From positions 1-64,000 of the forward strand of contig NZ_KQ948874.1 of assembly GCF_001514215.1 (NCBI RefSeq): DNA of 64,000 nucleotides, read 5' to 3'. Positions 33,012 to 42,200 of the stretch are shown in pieces. Positions within the stretch are counted from its first letter, which is position 1. Each line of letters starts with the position of its first letter. A program made the position numbers and the translations under genes. Under the pieces are notes generated by a model. That model was not told the DNA's origin, did not search any database, and was given only the letters and a program-made list of their open reading frames with translations. This DNA is from Streptomyces bungoensis. Lineage in GTDB: Bacteria; Actinomycetota; Actinomycetes; Streptomycetales; Streptomycetaceae.

Positions 33012-34072
33012 CGGACCCCCTCCGCCGGCTCCGCCCCCTCCTCGACCAGCCGGCCGAGGATGCGGCGGGCGGCCAGGCCCCCGGTGTCGATGTTGATGCT
33101 CAGCTCCTGGTGACCGGTGCGCTCGGTGCCGAGCGTGCGCTGGAGCAGGTTGAGCGCGTCGACGTCCTGCATCACCACGGTGTGGTTGTTGCCCCGCAGG
33201 AACTCGGTGACCTCGCCGTCGTCCGTGGCCCAGTCCCGGGAGACCATCCAGAAGTCGTACACCTTGCCGTAGGCCGACGGCGTGATGGCGTACGTGATCT
33301 CTGTGTGGAAGCCGTGCGGGTCGCTGCCGTCCGGCTCGGGCACCACGCCCACCGGGGCGATCCGGCTGTGCAGCAGGTACAGGCAGGGCGCGTGGTACTC
33401 GATGTCCTGCCGGCGGGTGATCCGGCCCTCGATTCCGGTCGAACGGGCGTGGAACGAGGGGCATTCGGTGTCGTCCATGTGCCGGCTGATCCGGATGATC
33501 CCCGCGCCCTCGTCCACCTCCGTGGTGATGGGGGTCTCGGCGACCTCGGGGGTGCCGATGTGGCCGCCGTGCAGGTACGTCTCGTGGGAGAGGTCGAGGA
33601 GGTTGTCCACGAGCAGGCCGTAGTCGGCGTCGATCGGCTCCATGCCCCGGACCGTCACCCAGCCCGGGCCGTCCAGGTGCCGGGCCCGCGGAATGGTCCG
33701 AGGGTCGGCCAGGGCGGGGTCGCCGATCCACACCCAGACCAGCGAGTCCTGCTCGACGACCGGGTAGGAGGCGACCCGGGCGGTGCGCGGCACCCGCTTC
33801 TGGCCGGGTACGTACACACAGGCGCCGGTCCGGTCGTAGGTGAACCCGTGGTAGCCGCACACGATCCGGTCGCCGTCCAGACCGCTCGCTGAGAGCGGGA
33901 AGCGGCGGTGCACGCACCGGTCGTGCAGGGCGACCGCCGCGCCGTCCTCCTCGGCGCGGTAGAACACCAGCGGCTCCCCGATGACCGTCCGGCCCAGCAG
34001 CTCGCGGCCGACCTCCTCGCTGTAGGCGGCGACGTACCACTGGTTCCTGGCGAAGGCGGTGCTGTGGGGCAT
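33008..34072 (-). CDS. Rieske non-haem iron oxygenase, VanA-like (vanillate O-demethylase oxygenase)
   Basis: 354-residue oxygenase from the ATG at 34072 (MPHSTAFARNQWYVAAYSEE). The Rieske [2Fe-2S] ligands are in DRCVHRRFPLS and IVCGYHGFTYD (C-x-H ... C-x2-H). The mononuclear iron site is the DNLLDLSHETYLHGG run. Overall order and length match VanA-type enzymes that demethylate vanillate to protocatechuate. The matching reductase gene downstream is truncated, so the enzyme lacks its dedicated electron donor unless another reductase serves. The downstream product would feed the protocatechuate pathway, which is also broken in this window. Confidence 0.9.
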   Translation of the reverse strand: MPHSTAFARNQWYVAAYSEEVGRELLGRTVIGEPLVFYRAEEDGAAVALHDRCVHRRFPLSASGLDGDRIVCGYHGFTYDRTGACVYVPGQKRVPRTARVASYPVVEQDSLVWVWIGDPALADPRTIPRARHLDGPGWVTVRGMEPIDADYGLLVDNLLDLSHETYLHGGHIGTPEVAETPITTEVDEGAGIIRISRHMDDTECPSFHARSTGIEGRITRRQDIEYHAPCLYLLHSRIAPVGVVPEPDGSDPHGFHTEITYAITPSAYGKVYDFWMVSRDWATDDGEVTEFLRGNNHTVVMQDVDALNLLQRTLGTERTGHQELSINIDTGGLAARRILGRLVEEGAEPAEGVR

Positions 34073-34192
34073 CGTTGCGGCTCCCGTCTGTCTGCGTCGA
34101 CGACATGGTCGAAAAGGACGCCTCGGTACCGCAACAGCCCTTCCATCTCACGGAAGGGGATCGGTGGAAGCCTGCTCGGACCTGCGGTGGTG

Positions 34193-34972
34193 TCAGGAGG
34201 ACGCCGGGCCGGTCGCGGGATCGGCGGGCAGGCTTCCCGGGACGGCCAGGGCCGAGGTCTCCACCAGCCGTTCGGCGTACAGCCAGGCCGCGGAGGCCAC
34301 CCAGCCTTCCCGCACCAGAAGCGCCTGGAACGCCACCAGCAGCGCCTCGGCCACCAGAAGGACCACCAGCAGCGGGGTACTCGGACGTCCCGTGAATCCG
34401 GGAGGGGCGAAAGCCCAGGCCGACACCGCGAGCAGCCCCACCACGGCGATCGGGAGGGCGTACGGGCGCAGCCCGAGCGTGTTGCGCCGGAAGCCGTACT
34501 CGCAGTTCTGTTCCTGGACGAGATCCGCCCCGGGCAGCCCCCGTGCCCGTACCCTCAGAGCCAGTCCCGCCGCGTCGTAGATCTGATCCGCCCGCTGCGG
34601 ATCCGCGAGTTCCTCCTGTTCGGTGGGCAGCGGCAGTGAGGAGCCGATGATCTCCTGGATGCGGGCGTGCAGAAGCCTCAGCCGCTGCCGGTCGGTGGGG
34701 CCGCGCCAGCGCAGGAGCTGCACGGTCGGCTTGCCGCCCCAGGAGCAGTAGAGCCGGGCTTCGATCCGTTTCCCCCTGCTGCGGCCCAACTGATCGGCGA
34801 ATAGGGGCAGACCACTCAGCAGGATCAGCGACCACAGCCACCGGCCGCGGGGGAGTGCGGGTACGCCCACGACGGCGGGCAGTGCCAACGGCAGCAGCGT
34901 GATCAGGACCGGCCTGAGGCGAGCCCGCCGGCTGTATTTGTCGAACAGGACGAACAGCGTTCCATGGCCCAT
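34193..34972 (-). CDS. Four-helix membrane protein of unknown function
   Basis: 259 residues from the ATG at 34972 (MGHGTLFVLFDKYSRRARLR). Two N-terminal hydrophobic helices (LITLLPLALPAVVGVPAL and LWSLILLSGLPLFADQL, residues ~22-63) are followed by a soluble middle region of ~110 residues (LYCSWGGKPTVQLLRWRGPT, then IQEIIGSSLPLPTEQEELAD), and two more helices (LPIAVVGLLAVSAWAFA and LLVVLLVAEALLVAFQALLV, residues ~170-222). I do not recognise a family; the 2TM-soluble-2TM layout resembles membrane proteins of bacterial conflict systems. It lies 264 bases downstream of the MBL-fold gene on the same strand, with no gene visible in the gap, and could belong to that operon or be independent. Confidence 0.7.
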   Translation of the reverse strand: MGHGTLFVLFDKYSRRARLRPVLITLLPLALPAVVGVPALPRGRWLWSLILLSGLPLFADQLGRSRGKRIEARLYCSWGGKPTVQLLRWRGPTDRQRLRLLHARIQEIIGSSLPLPTEQEELADPQRADQIYDAAGLALRVRARGLPGADLVQEQNCEYGFRRNTLGLRPYALPIAVVGLLAVSAWAFAPPGFTGRPSTPLLVVLLVAEALLVAFQALLVREGWVASAAWLYAERLVETSALAVPGSLPADPATGPASS

Positions 34973-35236
34973 GGCCGACCTCCCCCGAAGTCCACGTGTC
35001 GGGCCCGGAGGCTCGCGCGAACCCGTCAGCAGGGATACCCGCCCAGCACACAGGTCATGCGACTGCCCGAGGCGTCCGCCGACCAGCCGGCCGCGGCAGG
35101 CTCCACCGCCACGAACGACACCGAGCCCGACCGGCCATGGCCCCCGGCCGCTCGTGGAGGCGAATGAGCATGGGCCACGCCGTCCTGACCGCCGGGGTGC
35201 CGGACGCCAGGAGGGATGCGGGACGGCCCGTGGAGG

Positions 35237-36379
35237 TCATCGGGACGGGGCCTGCGTCACCCGCCCCCGGTCCACCAGGACCGTGATGCCTTCCGCACCG
35301 GGTTCGGGGTAGGCGGTGTGGACGTCGAACTCGGCGAGCGACACGTCGGCGTAGCGTTCGGTGCTCGGCACCCGGTGGTTGAACCAAAGGGTCGGCCTCG
35401 GTCCCGGCCTCAACATGATGCGGGCCATGGCGCTCAGACTGGGGTGGGCGCCTTCCCCGTACCGGTACGACGCCTCCTTGGCCCGGTGGGACAGCGCCCT
35501 TCCTCCGTGCGTCGAGATCAGCCAGTGCCGGCAGTCGAGGGCGTCGAGCAGTGCGGGGCTCATGTTGTGGGCGCTGCCGTGGTGCGGGACCTTGCACAGG
35601 TCGACGCGGTAGGGGTGGCCCGAGTTGATTCTGCCCAGCGACGCGGCCAGCGTCTCCGCGTGGGCGTCGGCGCCGAACAGCACCCGGGCACCCGCGGTGT
35701 CCTCCACGCAGAAGGCTATGCTCGAACCGTTGTGGGGTGCATCGTCACGTATGTAGCCGGCATCGTCCGTGAGCTCCCCCCAAGGAATTCCGGCACCGTC
35801 CTCGTCAGGATCGACACTGCGCGGGTCTCCGAGCAGATCCGGTCGATCCGGCACCGGGTCCTCGGTCGCCGGCTCCGGCCAGGCGTCACGCAGCTTCTTC
35901 AGCCTTTCTCTGTCGGGAGAGAGCACAGTGAGCCGGAGGCCGGGTAGGTGAAAGACGGGCGGGGCGCCGTCGTCGGGCACCATGACGGCCTCGCCACCGG
36001 CGCGGGTGTTCCAGGCGACGCCCCGCGCACGCAGCAGTTCGGCGAACTGATCCCCCTGCCTCGGCCCGAGGAGGTCGGCGGCGAGCAGGTGGTCGCGGCA
36101 GTTGAACCACACCTCTTCGGCGGTGAAGCCTTCCGGGGGATCGGTGAAGAGAGCGAGCAGACCGCCGATGTGGTCGGTGTCGATGTGCGTGCACACCACC
36201 AGGTCGAACCGGCGGTCGTGCACCGGCTGGCGGTCGAGCCGGTCGCTGAGGCCCTCGGGGAGCCGCGCGCGGCTTTTGCTGCCGCCGTCGATGAGCATGC
36301 GGTGGGGACGTCCGGCGTGCGTCCATTCGACCCACAGACAGTCCCCTTCCGCGGCGGGGAGGGCCTCGACCCGGATCAC
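35237..36379 (-). CDS. ComEC-like metallo-beta-lactamase-fold protein coupled to a CHAT protease
   Basis: 380-residue MBL-fold hydrolase from a GTG at 36379 that overlaps the CHAT gene stop by 4 nt (GTGA), with GGAG upstream. Motifs: LVVCTHIDTDHIGGLLALF (H-x-D-x-D-H, as in ComEC C-terminal domains), FGADAHAETLAASL (metal Asp) and DLCKVPHHGSAHNMSPALL (last metal His). There is no signal peptide or membrane segment, so it is a free cytoplasmic enzyme, unlike ComEC. The alternative of an earlier start within the CHAT gene gives only arginine-rich sequence. Such proteins are likely nucleases or phosphodiesterases; here it is probably the enzymatic partner or effector of the CHAT protease. Confidence 0.88.
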   Translation of the reverse strand: MIRVEALPAAEGDCLWVEWTHAGRPHRMLIDGGSKSRARLPEGLSDRLDRQPVHDRRFDLVVCTHIDTDHIGGLLALFTDPPEGFTAEEVWFNCRDHLLAADLLGPRQGDQFAELLRARGVAWNTRAGGEAVMVPDDGAPPVFHLPGLRLTVLSPDRERLKKLRDAWPEPATEDPVPDRPDLLGDPRSVDPDEDGAGIPWGELTDDAGYIRDDAPHNGSSIAFCVEDTAGARVLFGADAHAETLAASLGRINSGHPYRVDLCKVPHHGSAHNMSPALLDALDCRHWLISTHGGRALSHRAKEASYRYGEGAHPSLSAMARIMLRPGPRPTLWFNHRVPSTERYADVSLAEFDVHTAYPEPGAEGITVLVDRGRVTQAPSR

Positions 36380-39159
36380 TGTGCTGCTCCTTCCCCCGGT
36401 GCGCCGATTCCGCGGGGCGCGCGCACCTCCCAGTCCGTGTCTCCATAGCCCACGAGGGCCAGGGCGCACGCCTCACCCTTGAGCAGGGCCGCGCGCCGGG
36501 CGCGGGTGAGTGCCTCCCCCAGCAGCAGACCGGCACCGGTCGCTGCCGCCAGCCGTCTGATCTCCGACATCAACTCGACCGCCACGGGCACTATGTGACG
36601 GGCGAGGACGGGCGTGAGAGTACCGACCACTCCGGGTGCTCCGGCCTCGAGCATCCGGAGCTGGGCTCCGAGCAGCGGGGTACGGTGATCGGCGGTCGAA
36701 CAGCCGAGGAGCAGGACCAGCGGGTTCGGCTCGGCCGGCCCGGTGAGCAGCGGTTCCAGTGTTTCGTAGAGGGAGAGCTGGTCGTTCGTACCCAGCACGA
36801 GGCATGGCATGCCGCGTGCTGGGCCCGCCGCGACCTTCTCGCTGTGGACCACGAGAAGGAGCGCGCCCGGCGGTTCTCCTCCCTCCCGCAGCTGTCGCGT
36901 GCGTTCGGCCAGTTCGCGCCAGCTGGCGGCAGGGGCGGAGTCGGCGCCGAGCAGACGGACCGCGGTCGACCATGCGCGCTCCGCGTTGCGGTCGGCGCGG
37001 TCGCAGGCCGCCGTCAGGAGGGATCCGCCGAACTCGATCATGCCGCGCTGGGCGGCCGGGCCGACGGCGAGCGCGAAGTCCTTGGCGAGTCCGGCGGACC
37101 GGTCGGCGTGGACATGCCGTTCGATCACTTTGCTCGCCCCCCAAAACCTGAAGGGGCAAACGACGTCGTCCTGGTAATGCCCGGGGCAGCGCGCCGCGCA
37201 GTCCTCGTGATCGGAGAGATCCGGCGCTTCGGGGCAGAGCCGACCGGCCACGCCCAAGGGGCCGCCGATGCGCAGCGGCTTGTCGTAGACGAGTTCCAGC
37301 GGGAGGAGGTCACCGGGCCGGGCGGCGAGCACGGAGATGCCGGCCGCGCGCCGCAACGCCTCGGCGCTGTCCCTGGGAACCAGCCCGATGCGCTCGCCGA
37401 ACAGACCGCGGTAGAGAGCCTGACCACTCTGGGCGAGACTGATCAGCAGCTTCTCGTAGGCCGGGCTGCGGTAATCGCCGTACTCCTCAGGGCGCTCCAC
37501 CGGGTCCCGGAGTGCGGCCGTCAATGCGCTCACTGTGCCGGAGAGATCCGCCGGAGCCCTGATCTCGACGGCGTCCGAGGTCACGGTGGTGAGGAGTGGT
37601 GCCCCTGCGGAGTCCGGGCCGAGGGCCAGAGCGGCGTCGTGCGGCATCCGGGCGGCGAGGTCGTCGGTGTCCGCGCGGACCACGGCGTCGATCTCGAAGA
37701 CGGGCGCGTGCCCGGATCCCACGGTGCCGCTGAGCACACCGGTCTGCAGGAAGCGGTTGCGGTGGAAGACGGTGATGCGGACCTGGAAGGAGCTGCCCGG
37801 GGGGCCGGACACCACCGTGAACACGGCCTCTTCGGACCGTCCGACGGGTGGCAGGTCCACGTCTCGGAACCGGCCCGTGAGGGGCGGTGGCGAGCCGTGC
37901 AGTTGCACGGCGGTGATCCGGAGCCGATGTGTCCGGTCGGGTAGGAACGAGCTCGTCGGCAGTGGCTCCTGGCCCGCAGCCTCCCTGCCAGGCCGGCCCA
38001 CCCAAACCGTGAGGCCGTAGACCGTGTGGGGATCGACGGCCGCCGCCCGGGTTCCCTCCCCCGCCACCGCGAGCGCGGTGCGCACCACGCGGTGCGGCTG
38101 CCGGTGCCGGTCGTGCCCGACCTCCCGCAGCAGGCGTGACCATCGTCGCGCGGTGGCCTCGGCGTCGGCGGGTGCCTCCTGCCGCGTCCGCGGGTCGGGC
38201 AGGGTGCGCGACCATCCGGCGCTCGGGTCGCCGGAGAAGCCGACGCCGCTCCGGGCGATCACCGCGCTCAGCCGGGTGGTGTCCAGCAACCGCGGATCGG
38301 CCCGCAGCGAAGGAGGGGACGCACCCACCACAGCGGCGGCCCGGTCCAGGGCGACATCGAAGGGCGCGTCGTTCGCCAGTGCGGACAGCAGGGCCACCAA
38401 CCACTCGGCCACCTCGCCTCCGGTGTCCGCGAGGGCCGCGTTCGTGGTGCCGTAGCGCGCCGCGATCCGCGACAGCAACGTGCCGGCGCCGGAAGACGCC
38501 CGGCCCGGCTCGAGCAGGCCGACGGCCACGGTCGCCGTCGGCCCCGTGGTGGGACGTGCGGGCGGCAGGGACGCGGTGTCCGCCCGGCACAGCACGAGGC
38601 CCGCGCGGGCCCACCGGCCGTCCGCTGCGGTCTCGGTGACGCACTCCCGCCATAGCGCGCTGCGCGCGGTAAGACGGCGGCCGAGGTCCGAACGTTCCTC
38701 CGACAGTCCGTCCGGGAGCAGGGCGACGGGAAGCGGCCAGGCCCAGTCCGGGCACGTGGCCGGGGTGGGCGGGGCGGCGGTACTGACGGCGACCACGTGG
38801 CGCCCAGTGCGCAGCAGATCACCGATGCCGCGATACGTGCCCTGCGGCGACGACACGGACAGCCGGACCCCCGGCGTCCCGGCGCAGGCGCGGGCCCACC
38901 CGTCGGCGAGCCGGGACGCGGACGCAGGGTCACGCTCGAACAAGGCGAGCGGGTCCGTCCAGGGAACGAGAACGGCTTGCCCGGCGGCCCGTCCCGCGAA
39001 GAGTGGCCCGAGCAGTTCACCGAGTCCGGGTGCCCGTCCGCCGGGCTCCGTCGCTGCGGCCACGACGCCGCCGGCGACGACCGCGTCCAGGACCCTGCGG
39101 TCGTCCGTCCGCGCGCCGAGGGCCCGGCCGGCGGCGCGCAGTGGTGCGTACGGTTTCAC
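36376..39159 (-). CDS. CHAT-domain (caspase-like) protease, 927 residues
   Basis: Large soluble protein from the ATG at 39159. The C-terminal third (about residues 580-915) is a CHAT peptidase domain: catalytic histidine His772 in GALLLVVHSEKVA and catalytic cysteine Cys820 in PLVLLLGCSTADHRTPL, with the expected ~48-residue spacing and hydrophobic strands before each. His is followed by Ser rather than the usual Gly. Residues ~420-500 form a beta-rich region (HRLRITAVQLHGSPPP, EEAVFTVVSGPPGSSFQVRI) that may be an adaptor domain; residues 1-410 are not recognisable. A cysteine/histidine group (DLSDHEDCAARCPGHYQDD) may bind metal. It heads an operon with the MBL-fold gene and is divergent from the first CHAT-STAND gene across 122 bases. 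Target unknown. Confidence 0.85.
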   Translation of the reverse strand: MKPYAPLRAAGRALGARTDDRRVLDAVVAGGVVAAATEPGGRAPGLGELLGPLFAGRAAGQAVLVPWTDPLALFERDPASASRLADGWARACAGTPGVRLSVSSPQGTYRGIGDLLRTGRHVVAVSTAAPPTPATCPDWAWPLPVALLPDGLSEERSDLGRRLTARSALWRECVTETAADGRWARAGLVLCRADTASLPPARPTTGPTATVAVGLLEPGRASSGAGTLLSRIAARYGTTNAALADTGGEVAEWLVALLSALANDAPFDVALDRAAAVVGASPPSLRADPRLLDTTRLSAVIARSGVGFSGDPSAGWSRTLPDPRTRQEAPADAEATARRWSRLLREVGHDRHRQPHRVVRTALAVAGEGTRAAAVDPHTVYGLTVWVGRPGREAAGQEPLPTSSFLPDRTHRLRITAVQLHGSPPPLTGRFRDVDLPPVGRSEEAVFTVVSGPPGSSFQVRITVFHRNRFLQTGVLSGTVGSGHAPVFEIDAVVRADTDDLAARMPHDAALALGPDSAGAPLLTTVTSDAVEIRAPADLSGTVSALTAALRDPVERPEEYGDYRSPAYEKLLISLAQSGQALYRGLFGERIGLVPRDSAEALRRAAGISVLAARPGDLLPLELVYDKPLRIGGPLGVAGRLCPEAPDLSDHEDCAARCPGHYQDDVVCPFRFWGASKVIERHVHADRSAGLAKDFALAVGPAAQRGMIEFGGSLLTAACDRADRNAERAWSTAVRLLGADSAPAASWRELAERTRQLREGGEPPGALLLVVHSEKVAAGPARGMPCLVLGTNDQLSLYETLEPLLTGPAEPNPLVLLLGCSTADHRTPLLGAQLRMLEAGAPGVVGTLTPVLARHIVPVAVELMSEIRRLAAATGAGLLLGEALTRARRAALLKGEACALALVGYGDTDWEVRAPRGIGAPGEGAAQ

Positions 39160-39281
39160 GCTGTCCTCTCGACGGTGCGGCGGTGCGGGGCCGTTCGGCT
39201 CCCACTATCTCAACTAAAAACGTCGAAAGGACAGTTGTGGCACTCTTGCCCATACGACCGGGTAAGGGGCAGGGGTGAGCC

Positions 39282-42200
39282 GTGACGGCGGACGAGTCGG
39301 CAGGGGGTCTGACGCTGACTGTGGAGGACTTCCACGCCGACGCGGACGGAATGTCCTGGCGGTGGCTGCTGACCGGCCCCGGAGGCGTGTTCGAGGCGGA
39401 CGCCGAGATCCGGCTGCGGCGCGAGGAATGGCAGTACGACGCCTTCGAGGATCTCTACGGATACCTCGCCTGGCGTGTCGATCCGGAACGGCGCACGGAC
39501 CGCGAGGCCGCCGTGGTGCGCGAAGTGGGTGAGTGGATCGGCGCCCGGGCGCTCGGAGAAGTGGGTGTCCGGCTGTCCCGGATCGCTGAGGACTGGGCCG
39601 GCTGCACGGTACTCGTGACTCTGCCACCGGAGGCGCGAACCCTCGCGGCGCGCCCGCTGGAAGCCGCCGTGGTCGACGGCGTTCCGCTGCGGCGAAGAGG
39701 GGTGATCTTCGTCCACGACGTGCCCGCGCCGGGCGGGACGGCGCGCAGGCTGCCGAAGCGTCCCGTCGGCGCGGCCCTGAGGATTCTCGCGCTGTTCAGC
39801 CTCCCCGACACCACCACGGCCCTCGATCTGCGACGCGAGCGCCATGAACTGTCCCGGATCGTGCTCACGGTGGGAGCCGTGCACGGTCGCGCCGTCGAAC
39901 TGAGGGTGCTGCAGTACGGCGTCACCCGGAAGCGGTTACGGGAGATCGCGGAGGACGGGCGGGGGTGGGACATCGTCCACGTCTCCGGACACGGCAGTCG
40001 TCACGTCCTCACGCTGGAGCACGAGGACGGCAGCCCCGACGAGGTGCCCCACGACGTACTGGTGGGCCTGCTCTCCCCGCTGCGCCGCCAGGTCAAGCTG
40101 ATCACCGCGTCGTCCTGCTCGTCGGCCGACGATCGAACGCGCGAGTCCTTCGATGCGCCCGGTCTCGGTCCCACGCTGCGCCGTCCGCGCGCCTCAGCAG
40201 CCCCTTCCGCCCCGCTGGCCGATCTCGCGTCCTCGCTCGCCGGACGGCTGGACTGCGCGGTGGTCGGCATGCGCTTCCCCGTCGTCGACGACTTCGCGAT
40301 CACGTTGAGCGAGAAGCTGTACGAGGCGCTCCTCGTCCGTGAGCAGCCACTGGCCACGGCGTTGGCCCGGGCGCTGGCGGCGAGCACGCCGGACCGGCCA
40401 ACCGCCTCCTTTCCGGCACTGTCCGAGGTGACGCCCGCGCTCTTCGGAAGCAGCGCAGCCGGTCTGTGTCTTTCCGCGCCCCGCGGTGGTCCCCTCGTCT
40501 ACGAAGCGGAGAAGCTGAAGCTGGCCGGCTTCCCCGTGCCACCGCAGCGCTTCGTGGGCCGGGGAGCGCTGATGAGCCTGGCCAACGCCGCACTGGCTCC
40601 CCGCAGCGGCGTGTCCGGGATCGTCTTGCACGGCATGGCCGGAGCGGGCAAGACGACCGCGGCCCTCGAACTGGCGTACACCCAGGAGGACAACTTCCAG
40701 GCCCTCGTGTGGTTGCGTGTCGGGGGAGCCGAACCCGCCGGCGACGTCCCCTCCGCACCGAGCGCCCACCTGGTCGACAGCGCACTGACCGATCTGGCCA
40801 TCGCCCTCGAACAGAAGCTCAGAAACCTGTCCATGACACCGGCACTCACCGATCCTCAGGAGCTGCGACAACTGCTGCCGCTTCTCACGGAGTTCTTCGA
40901 ACGACAGCGCGTTCTGCTGGTCATCGACAACGCGGAAGGTCTTCTGACGAGCCGTGGCACCTGGCGGGACGAACGCTGGCAGGCCGTGTTCACGGCGCTC
41001 ACCTCGCACACGGGCCTGTCGCGCACCGTGCTGACCAGCCGGATCTGTCCTGCGGCGGTCCCCGATCCGGTCTCGGTCGTCCCCGTCCACGCGCTCGCCC
41101 CGCGCGAGGCCGTGCTGCTGGCGCGCGAACTGCCGCGGCTGGGGCAGTTGATCGATGGCCGGGCGCCGGACGTTCCCGCCGAGCGAGGGCGACAGATTGT
41201 CGCGGACGTCCTCGCCGCAGTCGCCGGCCATCCTGAACTCCTGGTCCTCGCCGACGCACAGGCCACGGATCTCGATCGGCTGGGCTCGCTGCTGGACGCT
41301 GCACGGCGTTCCCGGGAGGCCGGGCTCCCCAAGGGCGGTGACAGTGGTCCGGACCCGGGCGACGCGCCGTCGGCCGCGGACTACGCGCTCCTCCTGGACT
41401 CCTGGACTCGGGGCATCGCCGACGAACTCGGTCCGGCGGAAAAGAGGTTGTTCCACGTACTGAGTGCGATGGAGGAGGGCGACCGTGGCCAGGAGATCGT
41501 CACCAGGGTGTGGGACGGGTTGAACCGGAGTGGACCGCACGGGCCGGGCTCCGCCCCAGCGCCCGCGCTCGTGCGCAGCGGTCTGGTGGCGCAGAGCACC
41601 GGTGCGGACGGGCAGCCGCGCTGGGACCTTCATCCCAGTGTGGCCGGCACGGGCCGGGTGACCGCAGCCCCGTCCCTCGTTTCCCAGGTCGACGGCATCC
41701 TCGCTGACCACTGGTGCGCCGCGCTCGACGAGGCACTCGCTCACGAGGACACCGGCCGCACCGGCAGTGACGTGCTGCGTGCGGCCCGCGCGGCGTGTCC
41801 GTACCTCCTGCGGCTGGGCGACTGGGAGCGGACGGTCGACGTGGTGAGCCAGGTCCTCGCCCGTGACCTGACCCGGCCCACCGCTCTGGCCCTGCTCCCG
41901 TTCGCGGAGGAGGCGGTCGTGCACGCCGGGGACGCCGACCGTGACGCGCGGGTCGCCCGCACCCATGCCAGGATTCTGCTCCGGGTGGACGCGGCGGCCG
42001 GTGAACTCCGTCTGACGGAGTTGTTCGGCGAGGCCGTACGCCGCGGGGACCACGAGCGGGCCGCCAACCTTGCCAGTGATCTCCGGGCCCGGCACCGCAA
42101 CGCCGGCCGGATCGCCGAGGCGCTCACGTGGGCGGAGCGTTCCGTGGAGCACATCGCCCTGACGGACCGCGGACCCTGGACGAGGCTGGGTGTCGAGGCG

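Noticed and set aside
34973..35236. Short open frames in the gap between the membrane protein and the MBL-fold gene
   Set aside because: Translations are low-complexity with poor start sites; I regard the gap as non-coding.
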